DNA of 64,000 nucleotides from Caballeronia glathei (GTDB taxonomy: Bacteria; Pseudomonadota; Gammaproteobacteria; Burkholderiales; Burkholderiaceae). Shown here piece after piece: positions 20,883 through 30,783 of the stretch. A program made the translations under genes and the position numbers. Location: assembly GCF_000698595.1 (NCBI RefSeq), contig NZ_JFHC01000025.1, positions 39,089 to 103,088 of the forward strand. The letters are read 5' to 3'. Positions within the stretch are counted from its first letter, which is position 1. Every line of letters begins with the position of its first letter. The notes under the pieces are model-generated. The model did no database searches, was not told the origin of the DNA, and saw nothing but the letters and a program-made list of their open reading frames with translations.

Positions 20883-21884
20883 ATGCCTTACGCCAATCTC
20901 GAACCCGCGGTCATGGGGTGGGTTCCCGCCTCGGTCAGAAGCTCGCAGTCCGAGGTGAGGCACATCGCCATCCTGTTGTTCGACGGGTTTTCGCTCCTTG
21001 GGGCGGGCATCGTCGCCGAGGTCTTTCACATGGCGAACGAGTTGTCGTCGGCGAAGGCGCGTGCCGAGTGCACCTACGACGTGCGCTTTCTGTCCGTCGA
21101 CGGCGGCAACGTGGCGTGTTCGTCGTCGGTGAGGGTGTGGACCGACGGGCTCGACGCGCGGCACTACGGCGGCTTCGATGCGCTCTTCGTCGCGGGCGGC
21201 AAGGGCGCTGACGAGGCGGCGAGCGACGAACGGATCATCGAATGGGTGCGGCGCGTTCATTCGAAGACGACGGTGGTCAAGTCGATCGCCGAGGGCCGCA
21301 AGGTGCTGGAGGCGGCGGGCATCGCCCACGCGCACGAAGTGCACGCGCGCTGCGGCGCACCGATGATCCACGCGGTGCGCGAGGAAGAAGCGAGCGAAGC
21401 GGGCGACCGCTATGAATCGATGAAGGGCGCGCTCCTGATCGTCAAGCGCGACCTGGGACTGGATGTATCGCGAGGCGTTGCCGAGCGCCTGATGCCGGGG
21501 TCGGCGGCGAAGCTCGTGTCGCTGCTCGGCGACAGCGGCGCGGCCTCCGCCGGCGACAAGATCCGGGCGGCGGCGCGCTGGCTGCAGGACAACTGCGAGC
21601 GTCCGATCTCGGTGGTCGATGCCGCGCAGGTCGCGGCGATGAGCGAACGCAATTTCCTGCGGCGCTTCAAGATCGAAATGGGCATTACGCCATCCGACTA
21701 TCTGCTGCAGGCGCGGCTTGCCGTCACGTGCGCGCTCCTCACGGACTCGGAGCTGCCCGTCGACAAGATCGCGCGGCGCAGCGGCATGGGCAACGGCGAT
21801 CGCTTGGCGAAGATCTTCCGCAAGCGCCTGCTGATTTCTCCGACCGAATACCGGATGCAAAGCAGGCGCGATTCGGGGAGCTAG
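20883..21884 (+). CDS. GlxA-family transcriptional regulator, paralogue of the one at 14432
   Basis: 333 residues. The DJ-1/PfpI-like domain covers about 25-200 (HIAILLFDGFSLLGAGIVAEVFHMAN; FDALFVAGGKGAD); the AraC DNA-binding pair is at the C-terminus (ISVVDAAQVAAMSERNFLRRFKIEMG and LPVDKIARRSGMGNGDRLAKIFRKRL, ending SPTEYRM). The ATG at 20883 is chosen because AGAGG is 6 bases upstream; it gives the same M-x-YAN opening as the paralogue. It is read towards the manC-led exopolysaccharide locus, which begins 130 bp after its stop, so it is the best local candidate for a regulator of that locus. The ligand is unknown. Confidence 0.88.
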   Translation: MPYANLEPAVMGWVPASVRSSQSEVRHIAILLFDGFSLLGAGIVAEVFHMANELSSAKARAECTYDVRFLSVDGGNVACSSSVRVWTDGLDARHYGGFDALFVAGGKGADEAASDERIIEWVRRVHSKTTVVKSIAEGRKVLEAAGIAHAHEVHARCGAPMIHAVREEEASEAGDRYESMKGALLIVKRDLGLDVSRGVAERLMPGSAAKLVSLLGDSGAASAGDKIRAAARWLQDNCERPISVVDAAQVAAMSERNFLRRFKIEMGITPSDYLLQARLAVTCALLTDSELPVDKIARRSGMGNGDRLAKIFRKRLLISPTEYRMQSRRDSGS

Positions 21885-22014
21885 CCCGCTACGCGTGCAT
21901 TTCTGGATGACGGTGGTTTGGAGCATCGAATACCGGGTCCGGGCCAAAGTGGTCCGGCGGCGAATTGTCTCGTGCGGCCCCAGGCTGGCCGCGCGTTCTG
22001 ACAGGGGTTCTGCG

Positions 22015-23556
22015 ATGGCGACTGACGAAAATCGGGCGTTGGGTGGCGTAGGGCGGCAGGGTGTGGTGGCGCAGGTGGAGGCAGGCCCGGCCGGTACGGC
22101 CGGGCCGTGCCGACGGCTCGTGCCCGTCATTCTCGCGGGCGGCTCGGGCACGCGCCTCTGGCCCATGTCGCGGGAGCACTTTCCGAAGCAGCTGATCGGC
22201 GTGGTCGGTCCCGATTCGCTGCTGCAGGCCACGGTGTCGCGCATGAAGGGCTTTCCCGGCGACTGGACTGTCGCGGCCGAGCCCATCATCGTGTGCGGCG
22301 AGGAACATCGCTTCACCACCGAGGAGCAGATCCGCGAGAGCGGCATGAACGCGCGCATCATCGTCGAGCCGGCACGGCGCGACACCGCGCCCGCGCTCAC
22401 GCTCGCGGCGGCCCTCGCATGCGCGGACGGCGAGGACGGCATCATGGTGGCGATGCCGGCCGATCATTCGATCGCGGACATCCCCGCGCTGCATCGCGCG
22501 ATCGCGATCGCGGCGAAGCACGCTCAGGCAGGCCTGATCGCGACGCTCGGCATTCCGCCGACTCGCCCCGACACCGGCTTCGGCTACATCCGCCTCGGCG
22601 GCGCGCTCGACGAAGGCGCGCACCGGATCGACCGCTTCGTCGAGAAGCCGGCAGCCGAGCTCGCGGCTCAGTATGTCGCGGCGGGCACGTACTGGTGGAA
22701 CAGCGGCATCTTCGTCGTGCGCGCGAGCGTGTGGCTTGCGGCGCTCGAACGGCTTCAGCCCGACATGCACAGCGCGTGCGTCGCGGCGCTCAAGGGCGGC
22801 CGCCACGACGGCAAGTATCTTCGGCCGGACGCCACCGAGTTCGCTCGTGCGCCCTCGGACTCGATCGACTACGCGGTGATGGAGCACATCGGCACGCCCG
22901 CTTCGCCGTGCGGCGGCATCGTCGTGCCGCTCGTCGCGGGCTGGTCGGATCTCGGTTCGTGGGACGCCGTGTGGGATGCGATGCAGAAGGACGAGTCGGG
23001 CAACGTCGCGAGCGGACGCGTGGTCTTCGAAGGCGCCACGTCGAGCTACGCGCGCTCCGAAGGCGGGCGCCTCGTCGCGTGCGTCGGGACGACCAACGTG
23101 ATCGTGGTCGAGACGGATGACGCCGTGCTCGTGGCCGACCGCTCGCGCGTGCAGGACATCAAGGGGCTCGTCTCGCGCATTCGCGAGCAGCACGCGCCGG
23201 AAGCGGACGCTCACCGCAAGGTACGGCGCCCCTGGGGTTTCTACGATTCGATCGATCACGGCGAGCGCTTCCAGGTGAAGCGCATCGTGGTCACGCCGGG
23301 CGCGCGGCTGTCGCTGCAACTGCATCATCACCGCGCCGAGCACTGGGTCGTCGTGCGCGGCACGGCGCTCGTCACGCGCGGCGACGAACAGTTCCTGCTG
23401 AGCGAGAACGAATCGACGTTCATTCCGCTCGGCGTGAAGCACCGGCTCGAAAACCCGGGCAAGGTGCCGCTCGAAATCATCGAGGTGCAGTCGGGCGCGT
23501 ATCTCGGCGAAGACGACATCGTGCGCTTCGACGACACCTACGGGCGTTGCAGTTGA
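22015..23556 (+). CDS. manC: Bifunctional mannose-1-phosphate guanylyltransferase / mannose-6-phosphate isomerase
   Basis: 513-residue enzyme that makes GDP-mannose and interconverts mannose-6-phosphate and fructose-6-phosphate. The N-terminal pyrophosphorylase has LVPVILAGGSGTRLWPMSRE (from residue 36), a DTAPAL segment and RFVEKPAAELA. The C-terminal type II isomerase cupin has RPWGFYDSIDHGERFQVKRI, LQLHHHRAEHWVVVRG and EIIEVQSGAYLGEDDIVRF. The ATG at 22015 has AGGGG about 7 bases upstream; an N-terminal tail of about 35 residues precedes the catalytic domain. It opens the second exopolysaccharide locus and would feed both the fucose and the rhamnose branches. Confidence 0.95.
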   Translation: MATDENRALGGVGRQGVVAQVEAGPAGTAGPCRRLVPVILAGGSGTRLWPMSREHFPKQLIGVVGPDSLLQATVSRMKGFPGDWTVAAEPIIVCGEEHRFTTEEQIRESGMNARIIVEPARRDTAPALTLAAALACADGEDGIMVAMPADHSIADIPALHRAIAIAAKHAQAGLIATLGIPPTRPDTGFGYIRLGGALDEGAHRIDRFVEKPAAELAAQYVAAGTYWWNSGIFVVRASVWLAALERLQPDMHSACVAALKGGRHDGKYLRPDATEFARAPSDSIDYAVMEHIGTPASPCGGIVVPLVAGWSDLGSWDAVWDAMQKDESGNVASGRVVFEGATSSYARSEGGRLVACVGTTNVIVVETDDAVLVADRSRVQDIKGLVSRIREQHAPEADAHRKVRRPWGFYDSIDHGERFQVKRIVVTPGARLSLQLHHHRAEHWVVVRGTALVTRGDEQFLLSENESTFIPLGVKHRLENPGKVPLEIIEVQSGAYLGEDDIVRFDDTYGRCS

Positions 23557-23682
23557 AGGAACACGCGCTGTGCGCGGCGACCGGCTCCGGCCGGCCGCCA
23601 GGTCGTTGACGAGCAGGGAACAAGGGAGGCTTGGCGAGCGCGGCGAAGGGCGGGGCTGGATGGCGGTTCGGGGAGAATAAGG

Positions 23683-25062
23683 ATGCGCGATTTACAGGGA
23701 TTACTGGCGCGAATATTCGACGTTGCGATGATCTTCATCGGCGCGGCCGTCGCGTCGCAGATTCGTTTCAACTACGTGCTGGAGCACCGCTTCTACGTCG
23801 CGTTCGTGGCGTTCGCGGCGGCCTTCTCGCTCGCGCTCTTTCCCGGCTTCGGCGTCTATCAGTCGTGGCGCGGCCGCTCGAAGCTCGCGCTCGCGGGGCA
23901 GGTGTCGCTCGCGTGGCTCATCGTGCAGGCCTGCGCGCTCGTGCTCATGTTCTCGCTGCACCGGATCGACTACGTGTCGCGACTCTGGTTCGCCTACTGG
24001 ACCGCGATGTCGGGCAGCCTGCTGATCGCCGGACGCCTCGTCACCCACGCGATCCTCGCGCGCATGCGCAACGCCGGCATGAACCTGCATCAGGTGGTCG
24101 TGGTCGGCTGCGGCAGGCATTGCGAATCGATCCTGCGCAAGATCGACGACTCGCCTGCATCGGGGTTTCGCGCCGCGGCCGCGTATAACGCGACGCCGGC
24201 AGCAGGACAGATCAATACGCGCGTGCCGGTGTTCGAGCAACACGAGGCGTTCGTGAACTACGTGCGCGCGCAGCAGGTGCACGAGGTGTGGCTTGCGTTG
24301 CCGCTCTCGCAGGAACGCACGATCCTCAGGTTCGTGAACGAGTTCCGCGACGACCTGGTGAACGTGCGCTTCATCCCGGACGTGCGCAGTCTCGCGCTGT
24401 TCGAGTCCGGCGTGACGGACCTGCTCGGCGAGACGGCCATCAATCTGGTTGCGTCGCCGCTCTCGCCGAGCGCGCTGTTGCAGAAGGACATCTTCGATCG
24501 CGTGTTCGCGGCTTGTGCGCTCGTCGCGGTGGCGCCGCTTCTCATCGTGATCGCGCTTGCGGTCAAGGTGAGTTCGCGCGGACCGGTCTTCTTCAAGCAG
24601 CGGCGCAAGGGCGCGGATGGCCGCGTCTTCACGATCTACAAATTCCGCTCGATGCGCCTGCATGCCGAGCAAGCCGGAGTCGTCCATCAGGCGACGCGCG
24701 ACGACCCGCGCGTGACCCGCGTCGGCGCGTTCCTGCGCCGCACGAGCATGGACGAGTTGCCGCAGTTCTTCAACGTGCTGCGCGGGGACATGTCTGTCGT
24801 CGGGCCGCGTCCGCACGCACTGGAGCACGACGACCTGTACCGGAAGGTCGTCTCGGGATACATCCATCGTTACCGGATCAAGCCCGGCATCACAGGCTGG
24901 GCGCAGGTCAATGGCTTCCGCGGGGAAACGGACCGTATAGAAAAAATGGAGGGACGCGTCGCACACGATTTGTACTACCTGGGGAATTGGTCGTTCGGCC
25001 TTGACATGCGAATCATCGTCGCAACGATCTTCAAAGGACTACGCCACACCAACGCTTACTGA
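23683..25062 (+). CDS. Undecaprenyl-phosphate sugar-1-phosphate transferase (WcaJ/BceB-like initiating enzyme)
   Basis: 459-residue polyisoprenyl-phosphate hexose-1-phosphate transferase. Four N-terminal hydrophobic segments (about 1-130) and a central NAD-fold-like domain ([19 protein letters not shown]) are followed by a fifth hydrophobic segment at about 270. The catalytic domain has [51 protein letters not shown] and [16 protein letters not shown]. It should load the first sugar, probably glucose-1-phosphate (by likeness to WcaJ and BceB), on undecaprenyl phosphate. It is the second gene of the locus; its TGA overlaps a possible upstream start of the exporter gene. Confidence 0.92.
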   Translation: MRDLQGLLARIFDVAMIFIGAAVASQIRFNYVLEHRFYVAFVAFAAAFSLALFPGFGVYQSWRGRSKLALAGQVSLAWLIVQACALVLMFSLHRIDYVSRLWFAYWTAMSGSLLIAGRLVTHAILARMRNAGMNLHQVVVVGCGRHCESILRKIDDSPASGFRAAAAYNATPAAGQINTRVPVFEQHEAFVNYVRAQQVHEVWLALPLSQERTILRFVNEFRDDLVNVRFIPDVRSLALFESGVTDLLGETAINLVASPLSPSALLQKDIFDRVFAACALVAVAPLLIVIALAVKVSSRGPVFFKQRRKGADGRVFTIYKFRSMRLHAEQAGVVHQATRDDPRVTRVGAFLRRTSMDELPQFFNVLRGDMSVVGPRPHALEHDDLYRKVVSGYIHRYRIKPGITGWAQVNGFRGETDRIEKMEGRVAHDLYYLGNWSFGLDMRIIVATIFKGLRHTNAY

Positions 25063-25079
25063 TGCAGGGGACGACCAAC

Positions 25080-26267
25080 ATGCTCAACCAAAAACAATCA
25101 AGCACCATGTCGACGACAATCGCTCGCGGCGTGCCTGGCTTCCGGCTCAGCGCTCTGGCTGCGGCCGTCACGCTTTGCACGCTCGTTACCGGATGCAGCC
25201 TTTCGCCGGGCATGCGCATGGTGAGCCCGCCGGCGCTCGTCGAAACGAGCCAGGACAACGGCGATCCGGCGAGCGAAGTGCAGATTCCGATCACGCCGAT
25301 CGATCTCTCGCTCGTGCGCAAGATGCATAGCGCCCAGGCCGCCACGGCAACGGCGGATCCGCTCGCGAACCTGTTTGGCACGGCGGGACCGTACAAGCTC
25401 GGCGTGGGCGACGTGCTGCAGATCACGGTCTGGGACCACCCGGAACTCGTGGCGGCCCTCGGCCAGCCGAACCCGACCACGCGCCCCTCGGACGCGGGGC
25501 CCGGCTTCGTCGTCGATGCCGACGGCAACCTCCAGTTCCCGTACGTGAGCAAGACCATGCACGTCGCGGGCAAGTCGGCCGAGCAGGTGCAGCGCGAGCT
25601 CTACACCGAGCTGTCCAAGGTGTTCGTGAAGCCGCAGGTGACCGTGCGTGTCTCATCGTTCCGCTCGTCGCAGATATACATCGACGGCGACGTGCGCACG
25701 CCGGGCGCGCAGACCATCAACGACATTCCGATGACGCTCACCGAAGCGATCGGGCGTGCAGGCGGCTTCGCGCCGACCGCGGACCAGAGCCGCCTCACCC
25801 TGATCCGCGACGGCGTGACGTACCCGATCAACGTCCCGGCGCTCGTGGCGAAGGGCAAGAGCCCGTCGAACATCGTGCTCAGGCCGGGCGACATGCTGCG
25901 CGTGGATTCGCGCGACGAGAACGGCGTCTACGTGATGGGCGAAGTGACGAGGCCGGCCACCGTCATTCCGATGAGAAACGGCAAGCTCACGCTTTCGGAT
26001 GCGATCTCGCAGGCGGGCAGCGTGAACCCGGAAACGTCGAATCCGAAGGAGACGTACGTCATTCGCAACGGCCAGACCGACAAGCCCGAGATCTACAAGC
26101 TCGACGCGCGCTCGCCGGTTTCGATGCTGCTGGCGAACAACTTCGACCTGCAGCCGAAGGACGTCGTCTATATCGACAACAGCGGGCTCGTGCGCTTCAG
26201 CCGCGTGCTCAACCTGTTGTTGCCGGCCATCAACGCAGGTCTGACGGCAGCGATCGTGACGAAGTAA
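25080..26267 (+). CDS. wza: Outer-membrane polysaccharide export lipoprotein (Wza/OPX family)
   Basis: 395 residues from the ATG at 25080, which has CAGGGG about 9 bases upstream; another ATG at 25062 overlaps the preceding stop. A lipoprotein signal ends LCTLVTGC with C39 as lipidation site. The poly_export domain (about 100-190) contains YKLGVGDVLQITVWDHPEL and GKSAEQVQRELYTELSKVFVKPQVTV, followed by SLBB-like repeats (QIYIDGDVRTPG; GVYVMGEVTRPATVIPM). A hydrophobic C-terminal helix (VLNLLLPAINAGLTAAIV) would cross the outer membrane. It should form the exit channel, working with the kinase encoded next. Confidence 0.93.
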   Translation: MLNQKQSSTMSTTIARGVPGFRLSALAAAVTLCTLVTGCSLSPGMRMVSPPALVETSQDNGDPASEVQIPITPIDLSLVRKMHSAQAATATADPLANLFGTAGPYKLGVGDVLQITVWDHPELVAALGQPNPTTRPSDAGPGFVVDADGNLQFPYVSKTMHVAGKSAEQVQRELYTELSKVFVKPQVTVRVSSFRSSQIYIDGDVRTPGAQTINDIPMTLTEAIGRAGGFAPTADQSRLTLIRDGVTYPINVPALVAKGKSPSNIVLRPGDMLRVDSRDENGVYVMGEVTRPATVIPMRNGKLTLSDAISQAGSVNPETSNPKETYVIRNGQTDKPEIYKLDARSPVSMLLANNFDLQPKDVVYIDNSGLVRFSRVLNLLLPAINAGLTAAIVTK

Positions 26268-26278
26268 TCCATACCAAT

Positions 26279-26297
26279 GGCGCGCCCCGCGCGCGCC
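26279..26297 (+). promoter_or_regulatory. GC hairpin between wza and wzc
   Basis: Stem GGCGCGC (26279-26285) pairs with GCGCGCC (26291-26297) over a 5-base loop in the 66-bp gap. There is no T-run, so it could slow but not clearly stop transcription; it may alternatively stabilise or mark a processing point in the mRNA. A similar hairpin follows wzc. Confidence 0.3.
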
Positions 26298-26333
26298 GAC
26301 CCGATGCAATTGTCAGATTGAGCGAGCGACACC

Positions 26334-28559
26334 ATGGCCATGAACTTTGACACGCGATATTCGGACGTCTCGACGGGAGACGAGTTGCGATTATCGGACT
26401 ATCTGGCGGCCGTTCTCGGCAACTGGAAGCTCGTGACGCTCGTTATGCTCGTCGCGGTTGCACTGGGTACCGCATACGCATTCATCGCGCCGCCGACGTA
26501 CAAGGCGGACGCGCTGATCCAGGTGGAGGAGAGCAACAACAATAACAACAACGCGAACGCCAACGCGGTGCAGACCGTGTCGCAGATGTTCGACGCGAAG
26601 TCGACGACGGCCGCGCAGATCGAGCTGCTGCGCTCGCGGCTCGTCGTCGACGACACCGTGCGGCGCCTGCATCTCGACATCGCGGCCGGACCGCGCTACT
26701 TCCCGTTCGTCGGCGGCATGGTGACCAGCGTGCTCTCGACCTTCAGTCTCCCGATGCCCGCGGGCTACATGTCCCGCTTCGCGTGGGGCAACGAGGCGAT
26801 CGACGTGCCGCTCTTCGACACGCCCAAGGAGCAGTACGGCAAGACGTTCACGCTCGTCGCCGGCGAGCACGGCACTTACGTGCTGAACGATCCGGACGGC
26901 ATCGCGATCCTGAACGGCAAGGTGGGAGCGGAAGTCACCGGGGCGAGCTCGCTCGGGCCCGTGCGGCTGAAGGTGGACAAGCTCGTCGGCGCCCCCGGCG
27001 CGCAGTTCGAATTGCAGCGCGCCTCGACGCTCGGCACCATCGACGCCCTGCAAAAGCGCCTGACCGTGGCCGAGACCGCGCTGCAGTCGGGCATCATCAG
27101 TGTGAGCCTGGAAGGCGGCGACAGCCGGCAGACCGCGGCCATCGTGAACAACATCGCGCGCCGCTTCGTGCAGCAGGACGTGGACAAGCGCTCCGCCGAA
27201 GCCGAGCACACGCTCGCCTTCCTCGACCAGCAACTGCCCGAGCTGAGGAAGCAGCTCGACGAGTCCGAGCAGCGCTACAACACGTTTCGCAATCGGCAGG
27301 GCACGGTCGATCTGAGCGAGGAGAGCCGCCTGTTGCTGCAGCAGATCGTCGACAACAAGACCAAGCTCTCCGATCTGCAGCAGCAGCGCGCCGAGCTTTC
27401 GCAGCGGTTCACGGCGAACCATCCGTCGGTGGCGGCGCTCGACGCGCAGATCGGCGCGCTTGCCGGTGCGCAGACGCGCCTCGGCCGCAGCGTCTCCGTG
27501 CTGCCCGACACCGAGCAGACCGCCCTGCGCCTGTTGCGCGACGTGCGCGTGAACACGGAGCTGTACACGAACCTGCTGAACAGCGCTCAGCAACTGCGCA
27601 TCGCCAAGGCGGGGCAGATCGGCAACGTGCGCGTGGTGGACTTCGCCCAGGCCGCCGACGATCCCGTGCGTCCGAAGCGCCTGATCGTGATCCTGATCAG
27701 CGCGGGCGTGGGCCTCGTGCTCGGCATCCTCGTCGCGTTCATCCGCAAGGCCCTCTACGGCGGCGTGGAGCGTCCGGAAGAAATCGAGAAGCAGCTCGGC
27801 GTGCGCGTGTTCGCCATCGTGCCGCGCAGCACCCATCAGTTGCGTCTCCAGCGCAAGGTCGGCATGCGCCGCGAAGGGCTGCACGTGCTTGCCGCACAGG
27901 CGCCGGAAGACGCGGCTGTCGAAGGCATTCGCGGCCTGCGCACGTCGCTGCAACTGCAGCTTGCCGATGCGAGGAATAACGTCGTGATGCTGACGGGATC
28001 GCGCCCGGAAGCGGGCAAGTCGTTCCTGTCGGTGAACCTCGCGACACTCGTCGCCTCGACGCGCAAGCGCGTGCTGCTGATCGACGGCGACATGCGCCGC
28101 GGCGACATCCACTCGCATTTCGGCGTGCGCCATCAGCCGGGTCTCTCCGACGTGCTGATGGGCGCCGACGTATCGGCCGCGATCCTGCACGACGTGCTGC
28201 CCGGCGTGGACCTCATCACGAAGGGTTCGCTGCCCTCGCATCCGTCCGAGCTTCTGATGAGCGATCGGCTGGGCGAGATTCTCGACGACCTGAAGCTGCG
28301 CTACGACCTCGTGATCGTCGACACGCCGCCTGTCCTCGCCGTCACCGATGCGACGGTGATCGGCAAGCATGCCGGCACGAGCCTGCTCGTCGTGCGCCAC
28401 GGCAAAAACCAGGTGCAGGAGATAGGCGAAACCATGAAGCGCCTGCACCACGGGGGCGTGAACATGAAGGGCGTGCTGCTCACCGACGTACCCCAGTCGA
28501 AGATGTTGATGGGCAGCACCTATGCCGGCTACTACGGATACGAAAGCATTTCCGAATGA
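26334..28559 (+). CDS. wzc: Bacterial tyrosine kinase / polysaccharide co-polymerase (Wzc/BceF-like)
   Basis: 741-residue inner-membrane protein. A Wzz-type domain comes first with transmembrane segments at about 33-52 and 445-465, a long periplasmic coiled-coil part between them, and a poly-Asn stretch near residue 65. The cytosolic BY-kinase domain has Walker A GSRPEAGKS (K562), Walker A' LIDGD (D584, D586) and Walker B VIVDTPP (D663). The tail ends with a tyrosine cluster at Y730, Y733, Y734 and Y736, the sites of inter-subunit autophosphorylation in this family. It controls chain length and export with the OPX protein. No Wzb-type phosphatase gene lies beside it, which is unusual. Confidence 0.94.
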   Translation: MAMNFDTRYSDVSTGDELRLSDYLAAVLGNWKLVTLVMLVAVALGTAYAFIAPPTYKADALIQVEESNNNNNNANANAVQTVSQMFDAKSTTAAQIELLRSRLVVDDTVRRLHLDIAAGPRYFPFVGGMVTSVLSTFSLPMPAGYMSRFAWGNEAIDVPLFDTPKEQYGKTFTLVAGEHGTYVLNDPDGIAILNGKVGAEVTGASSLGPVRLKVDKLVGAPGAQFELQRASTLGTIDALQKRLTVAETALQSGIISVSLEGGDSRQTAAIVNNIARRFVQQDVDKRSAEAEHTLAFLDQQLPELRKQLDESEQRYNTFRNRQGTVDLSEESRLLLQQIVDNKTKLSDLQQQRAELSQRFTANHPSVAALDAQIGALAGAQTRLGRSVSVLPDTEQTALRLLRDVRVNTELYTNLLNSAQQLRIAKAGQIGNVRVVDFAQAADDPVRPKRLIVILISAGVGLVLGILVAFIRKALYGGVERPEEIEKQLGVRVFAIVPRSTHQLRLQRKVGMRREGLHVLAAQAPEDAAVEGIRGLRTSLQLQLADARNNVVMLTGSRPEAGKSFLSVNLATLVASTRKRVLLIDGDMRRGDIHSHFGVRHQPGLSDVLMGADVSAAILHDVLPGVDLITKGSLPSHPSELLMSDRLGEILDDLKLRYDLVIVDTPPVLAVTDATVIGKHAGTSLLVVRHGKNQVQEIGETMKRLHHGGVNMKGVLLTDVPQSKMLMGSTYAGYYGYESISE

Positions 28560-28575
28560 CATGCCGGTGAAGGAC

Positions 28576-28601
28576 GCGGCGCGCGTCCCCGCGCGCGCCG
28601 C
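28576..28601 (+). promoter_or_regulatory. GC hairpin between wzc and gmd
   Basis: Ten-bp stem GCGGCGCGCG (28576-28585) with its complement at 28592-28601 and a 6-base loop, in the 69-bp gap. It has no T-run. With the hairpin after wza it suggests attenuation or mRNA stabilisation between export genes and sugar genes. Confidence 0.35.
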
Positions 28602-28628
28602 ATTGCAATCGCAACCGCGAGGTAGACA

Positions 28629-29747
28629 ATGAATCGCAAAGTCGCATTGATCACCGGCATCACCGGGCAGGACGGGTCTTACCTGGCCGAGCTGCTGATG
28701 GCGAAGGGCTACGAGGTGCATGGCATCAAGCGCCGCAGTTCGCTCTTCAACACGGACCGCATCGATCATCTGTATCGTGATCCGCATGAAGCGGGCCAGC
28801 AGCTTTTCCTGCATCACGGCGACCTGACCGATTCGTCGAGCATCCTGCGCATCGTGCAGCGCGTGGTCCCCGACGAGATCTACAACCTCGCGGCGCAGAG
28901 CCACGTGGCGGTGTCGTTCGAGGAGCCGGAATACACGGCGAACGCCGACGGCCTCGGCGCGCTGCGCATTCTCGAAGCGATCCGCATTCTCGGGCTCGAA
29001 AAGAAGACACGCTTCTATCAGGCGTCGACCTCCGAACTCTACGGCCTCGTGCAGGAAACGCCGCAAAAGGAAACCACGCCGTTCTACCCGAGAAGCCCGT
29101 ATGCGGTCGCGAAGCTCTACGCGTACTGGATCACGGTGAACTATCGCGAAGCCTACGGCATGTACGCGTGCAACGGCATCCTGTTCAATCACGAGTCGCC
29201 CGTGCGCGGCGAGACGTTCGTCACGCGCAAGATCACGCGCGCCATCGCGCGCATCGCGGTGGGACTTCAGGACGACCTGTATCTCGGCAACCTGTCCGCG
29301 CTGCGCGACTGGGGTCATGCGCGCGACTACGTCGAGATGCAGTGGATGATGCTGCAGCAGGAATACGCGGACGACTTCGTGATCGCGACGGGCGTGCAGT
29401 ACAGCGTGCGCGACTTCGTGCAGCAGGCGGCTGCCGAGCTCGGCGTGCATGTGCGCTTCGAAGGCGAGGGCGTGGATGAAGTGGGTGTTGTCGATCGCGT
29501 GGAAGGCCGCGAAACGAAGCTCTCGCCGGGTAACGTGATCGTGCGCGTCGATCCGCGCTACTTCCGGCCGACCGAGGTCGAAACCCTGCTGGGGGATCCT
29601 TCGAAAGCTCACGCGAAACTCGGCTGGCGTCCGACGACAACGTTTTCGTCCCTCGTGAAGGAGATGGTGCGCGCCGATTTCCAGATCGCGCGGCGCGACG
29701 CGCTCGTCACGCTGGCGGGTTTCAAGGCTCTCGAACATCACGAGTGA
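28629..29747 (+). CDS. gmd: GDP-mannose 4,6-dehydratase (long type, fucose branch)
   Basis: 372 residues, the length and sequence type of the enterobacterial Gmd that is paired with GDP-fucose synthase. Rossmann motif [15 protein letters not shown] begins at T9; the catalytic set is T134 and E136 in STSE, and Y158/K162 in SPYAVAK. It has the basic loop [18 protein letters not shown] that binds NADP and forms the tetramer in this type, which the shorter dehydratase at 1333 lacks. The ATG has GAGGT 6 bases upstream. The product goes to fcl, whose ATG is 7 bp downstream. Having both types in one window separates the D-rhamnose and L-fucose routes. Confidence 0.95.
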   Translation: MNRKVALITGITGQDGSYLAELLMAKGYEVHGIKRRSSLFNTDRIDHLYRDPHEAGQQLFLHHGDLTDSSSILRIVQRVVPDEIYNLAAQSHVAVSFEEPEYTANADGLGALRILEAIRILGLEKKTRFYQASTSELYGLVQETPQKETTPFYPRSPYAVAKLYAYWITVNYREAYGMYACNGILFNHESPVRGETFVTRKITRAIARIAVGLQDDLYLGNLSALRDWGHARDYVEMQWMMLQQEYADDFVIATGVQYSVRDFVQQAAAELGVHVRFEGEGVDEVGVVDRVEGRETKLSPGNVIVRVDPRYFRPTEVETLLGDPSKAHAKLGWRPTTTFSSLVKEMVRADFQIARRDALVTLAGFKALEHHE

Positions 29748-29753
29748 ACGGCC

Positions 29754-30710
29754 ATGGACAAGAACGCACGCATCTTCGTCGCGGGACACAGGGGCATGGT
29801 CGGGTCGGCGCTCGTGCGCCATCTCGCGGACGCGGGCTATCGCAACATCGTGACGCGCACCAAGGCGCATCTCGATCTCATCGATCAGGGCGGCGTGAAT
29901 CTCTTCTTCGAGGAGGAGCACATCGACGTGGTGTTTCTCGCGGCGGCGCGCGTCGGCGGCATCCTCGCGAACTCGACGATGCCCGCGTCGTTCATCTATG
30001 AGAACCTCGCGATCGAAACGAACGTGATTCACGCCGCATGCCGCCTGAGCGTCTCGAAGCTGATCTTCTTCGGCTCGTCGTGCATCTATCCGAAGGCGTG
30101 CCCGCAGCCGATCAGGGAAGAGTACCTGCTCACCTCCGCGCTCGAACCGACCAATGAGGCGTACGCGATCGCGAAGATCGCGGGGCTCAAGCTCTGCGAG
30201 TCGTACAACCGCCAGTACGGCACGAAGTTCGTCTCGCTGATGCCGACCAACCTCTACGGCCCGAACGACAACTACGACCTGCAGAGCAGCCACGTTCTGC
30301 CCGCGCTCATCAGGAAGGCGCACGAGGCGAAGCTGCGACGCGAGAGCGCGCTTTGCGTCTGGGGCTCGGGCACGCCACGGCGCGAGTTCCTGCATGTCGA
30401 CGATCTGGCCGCGGCCGCCGCGTTCCTGATGGAGAGCGATGTCGGCGAGGGGCTCTTCAACGTCGGCGTGGGCGAGGACCTGACGATCCGCGAGCTTGCG
30501 CAGACGGTGTGCCGTGTGGTCGGCTTCGAGGGCGAGCTGGTGTTCGATGCGACCAAGCCCGATGGCACGCCGCGCAAGCTGCTGGATGTATCGAAGCTTG
30601 CAGCGATGGGCTGGCGCGCATCGATACCGCTCGAAGAGGGCATCCGTGCGACCTATGAGGACTTCCTCGCTCGCGAAGCGACGCCCGCGCCGCGGGCGGT
30701 TGCCGCGTGA
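29754..30710 (+). CDS. fcl: GDP-L-fucose synthase (epimerase/reductase)
   Basis: 318 residues; it epimerises C3 and C5 and reduces C4 of GDP-4-keto-6-deoxymannose to give GDP-L-fucose. Visible features are GHRGMVGSA nucleotide-binding loop (residues 11-19), [10 protein letters not shown] with the S108/S109/C110 region, and YAIAK with Y137/K141, all typical of WcaG/Fcl. The length is normal for the family. It follows gmd directly and is followed by a glycosyltransferase after 73 bp. This is the key evidence that the second locus makes an L-fucose-containing (or colitose-like) polymer rather than cepacian. Confidence 0.95.
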   Translation: MDKNARIFVAGHRGMVGSALVRHLADAGYRNIVTRTKAHLDLIDQGGVNLFFEEEHIDVVFLAAARVGGILANSTMPASFIYENLAIETNVIHAACRLSVSKLIFFGSSCIYPKACPQPIREEYLLTSALEPTNEAYAIAKIAGLKLCESYNRQYGTKFVSLMPTNLYGPNDNYDLQSSHVLPALIRKAHEAKLRRESALCVWGSGTPRREFLHVDDLAAAAAFLMESDVGEGLFNVGVGEDLTIRELAQTVCRVVGFEGELVFDATKPDGTPRKLLDVSKLAAMGWRASIPLEEGIRATYEDFLAREATPAPRAVAA

Positions 30711-30783
30711 GCGGGTATTGAGCAATGCCGTAGTGCGAGTAGAGGGCGTAGAGGGCGGCACCACCTCCAGGGAAGACAGAAAA

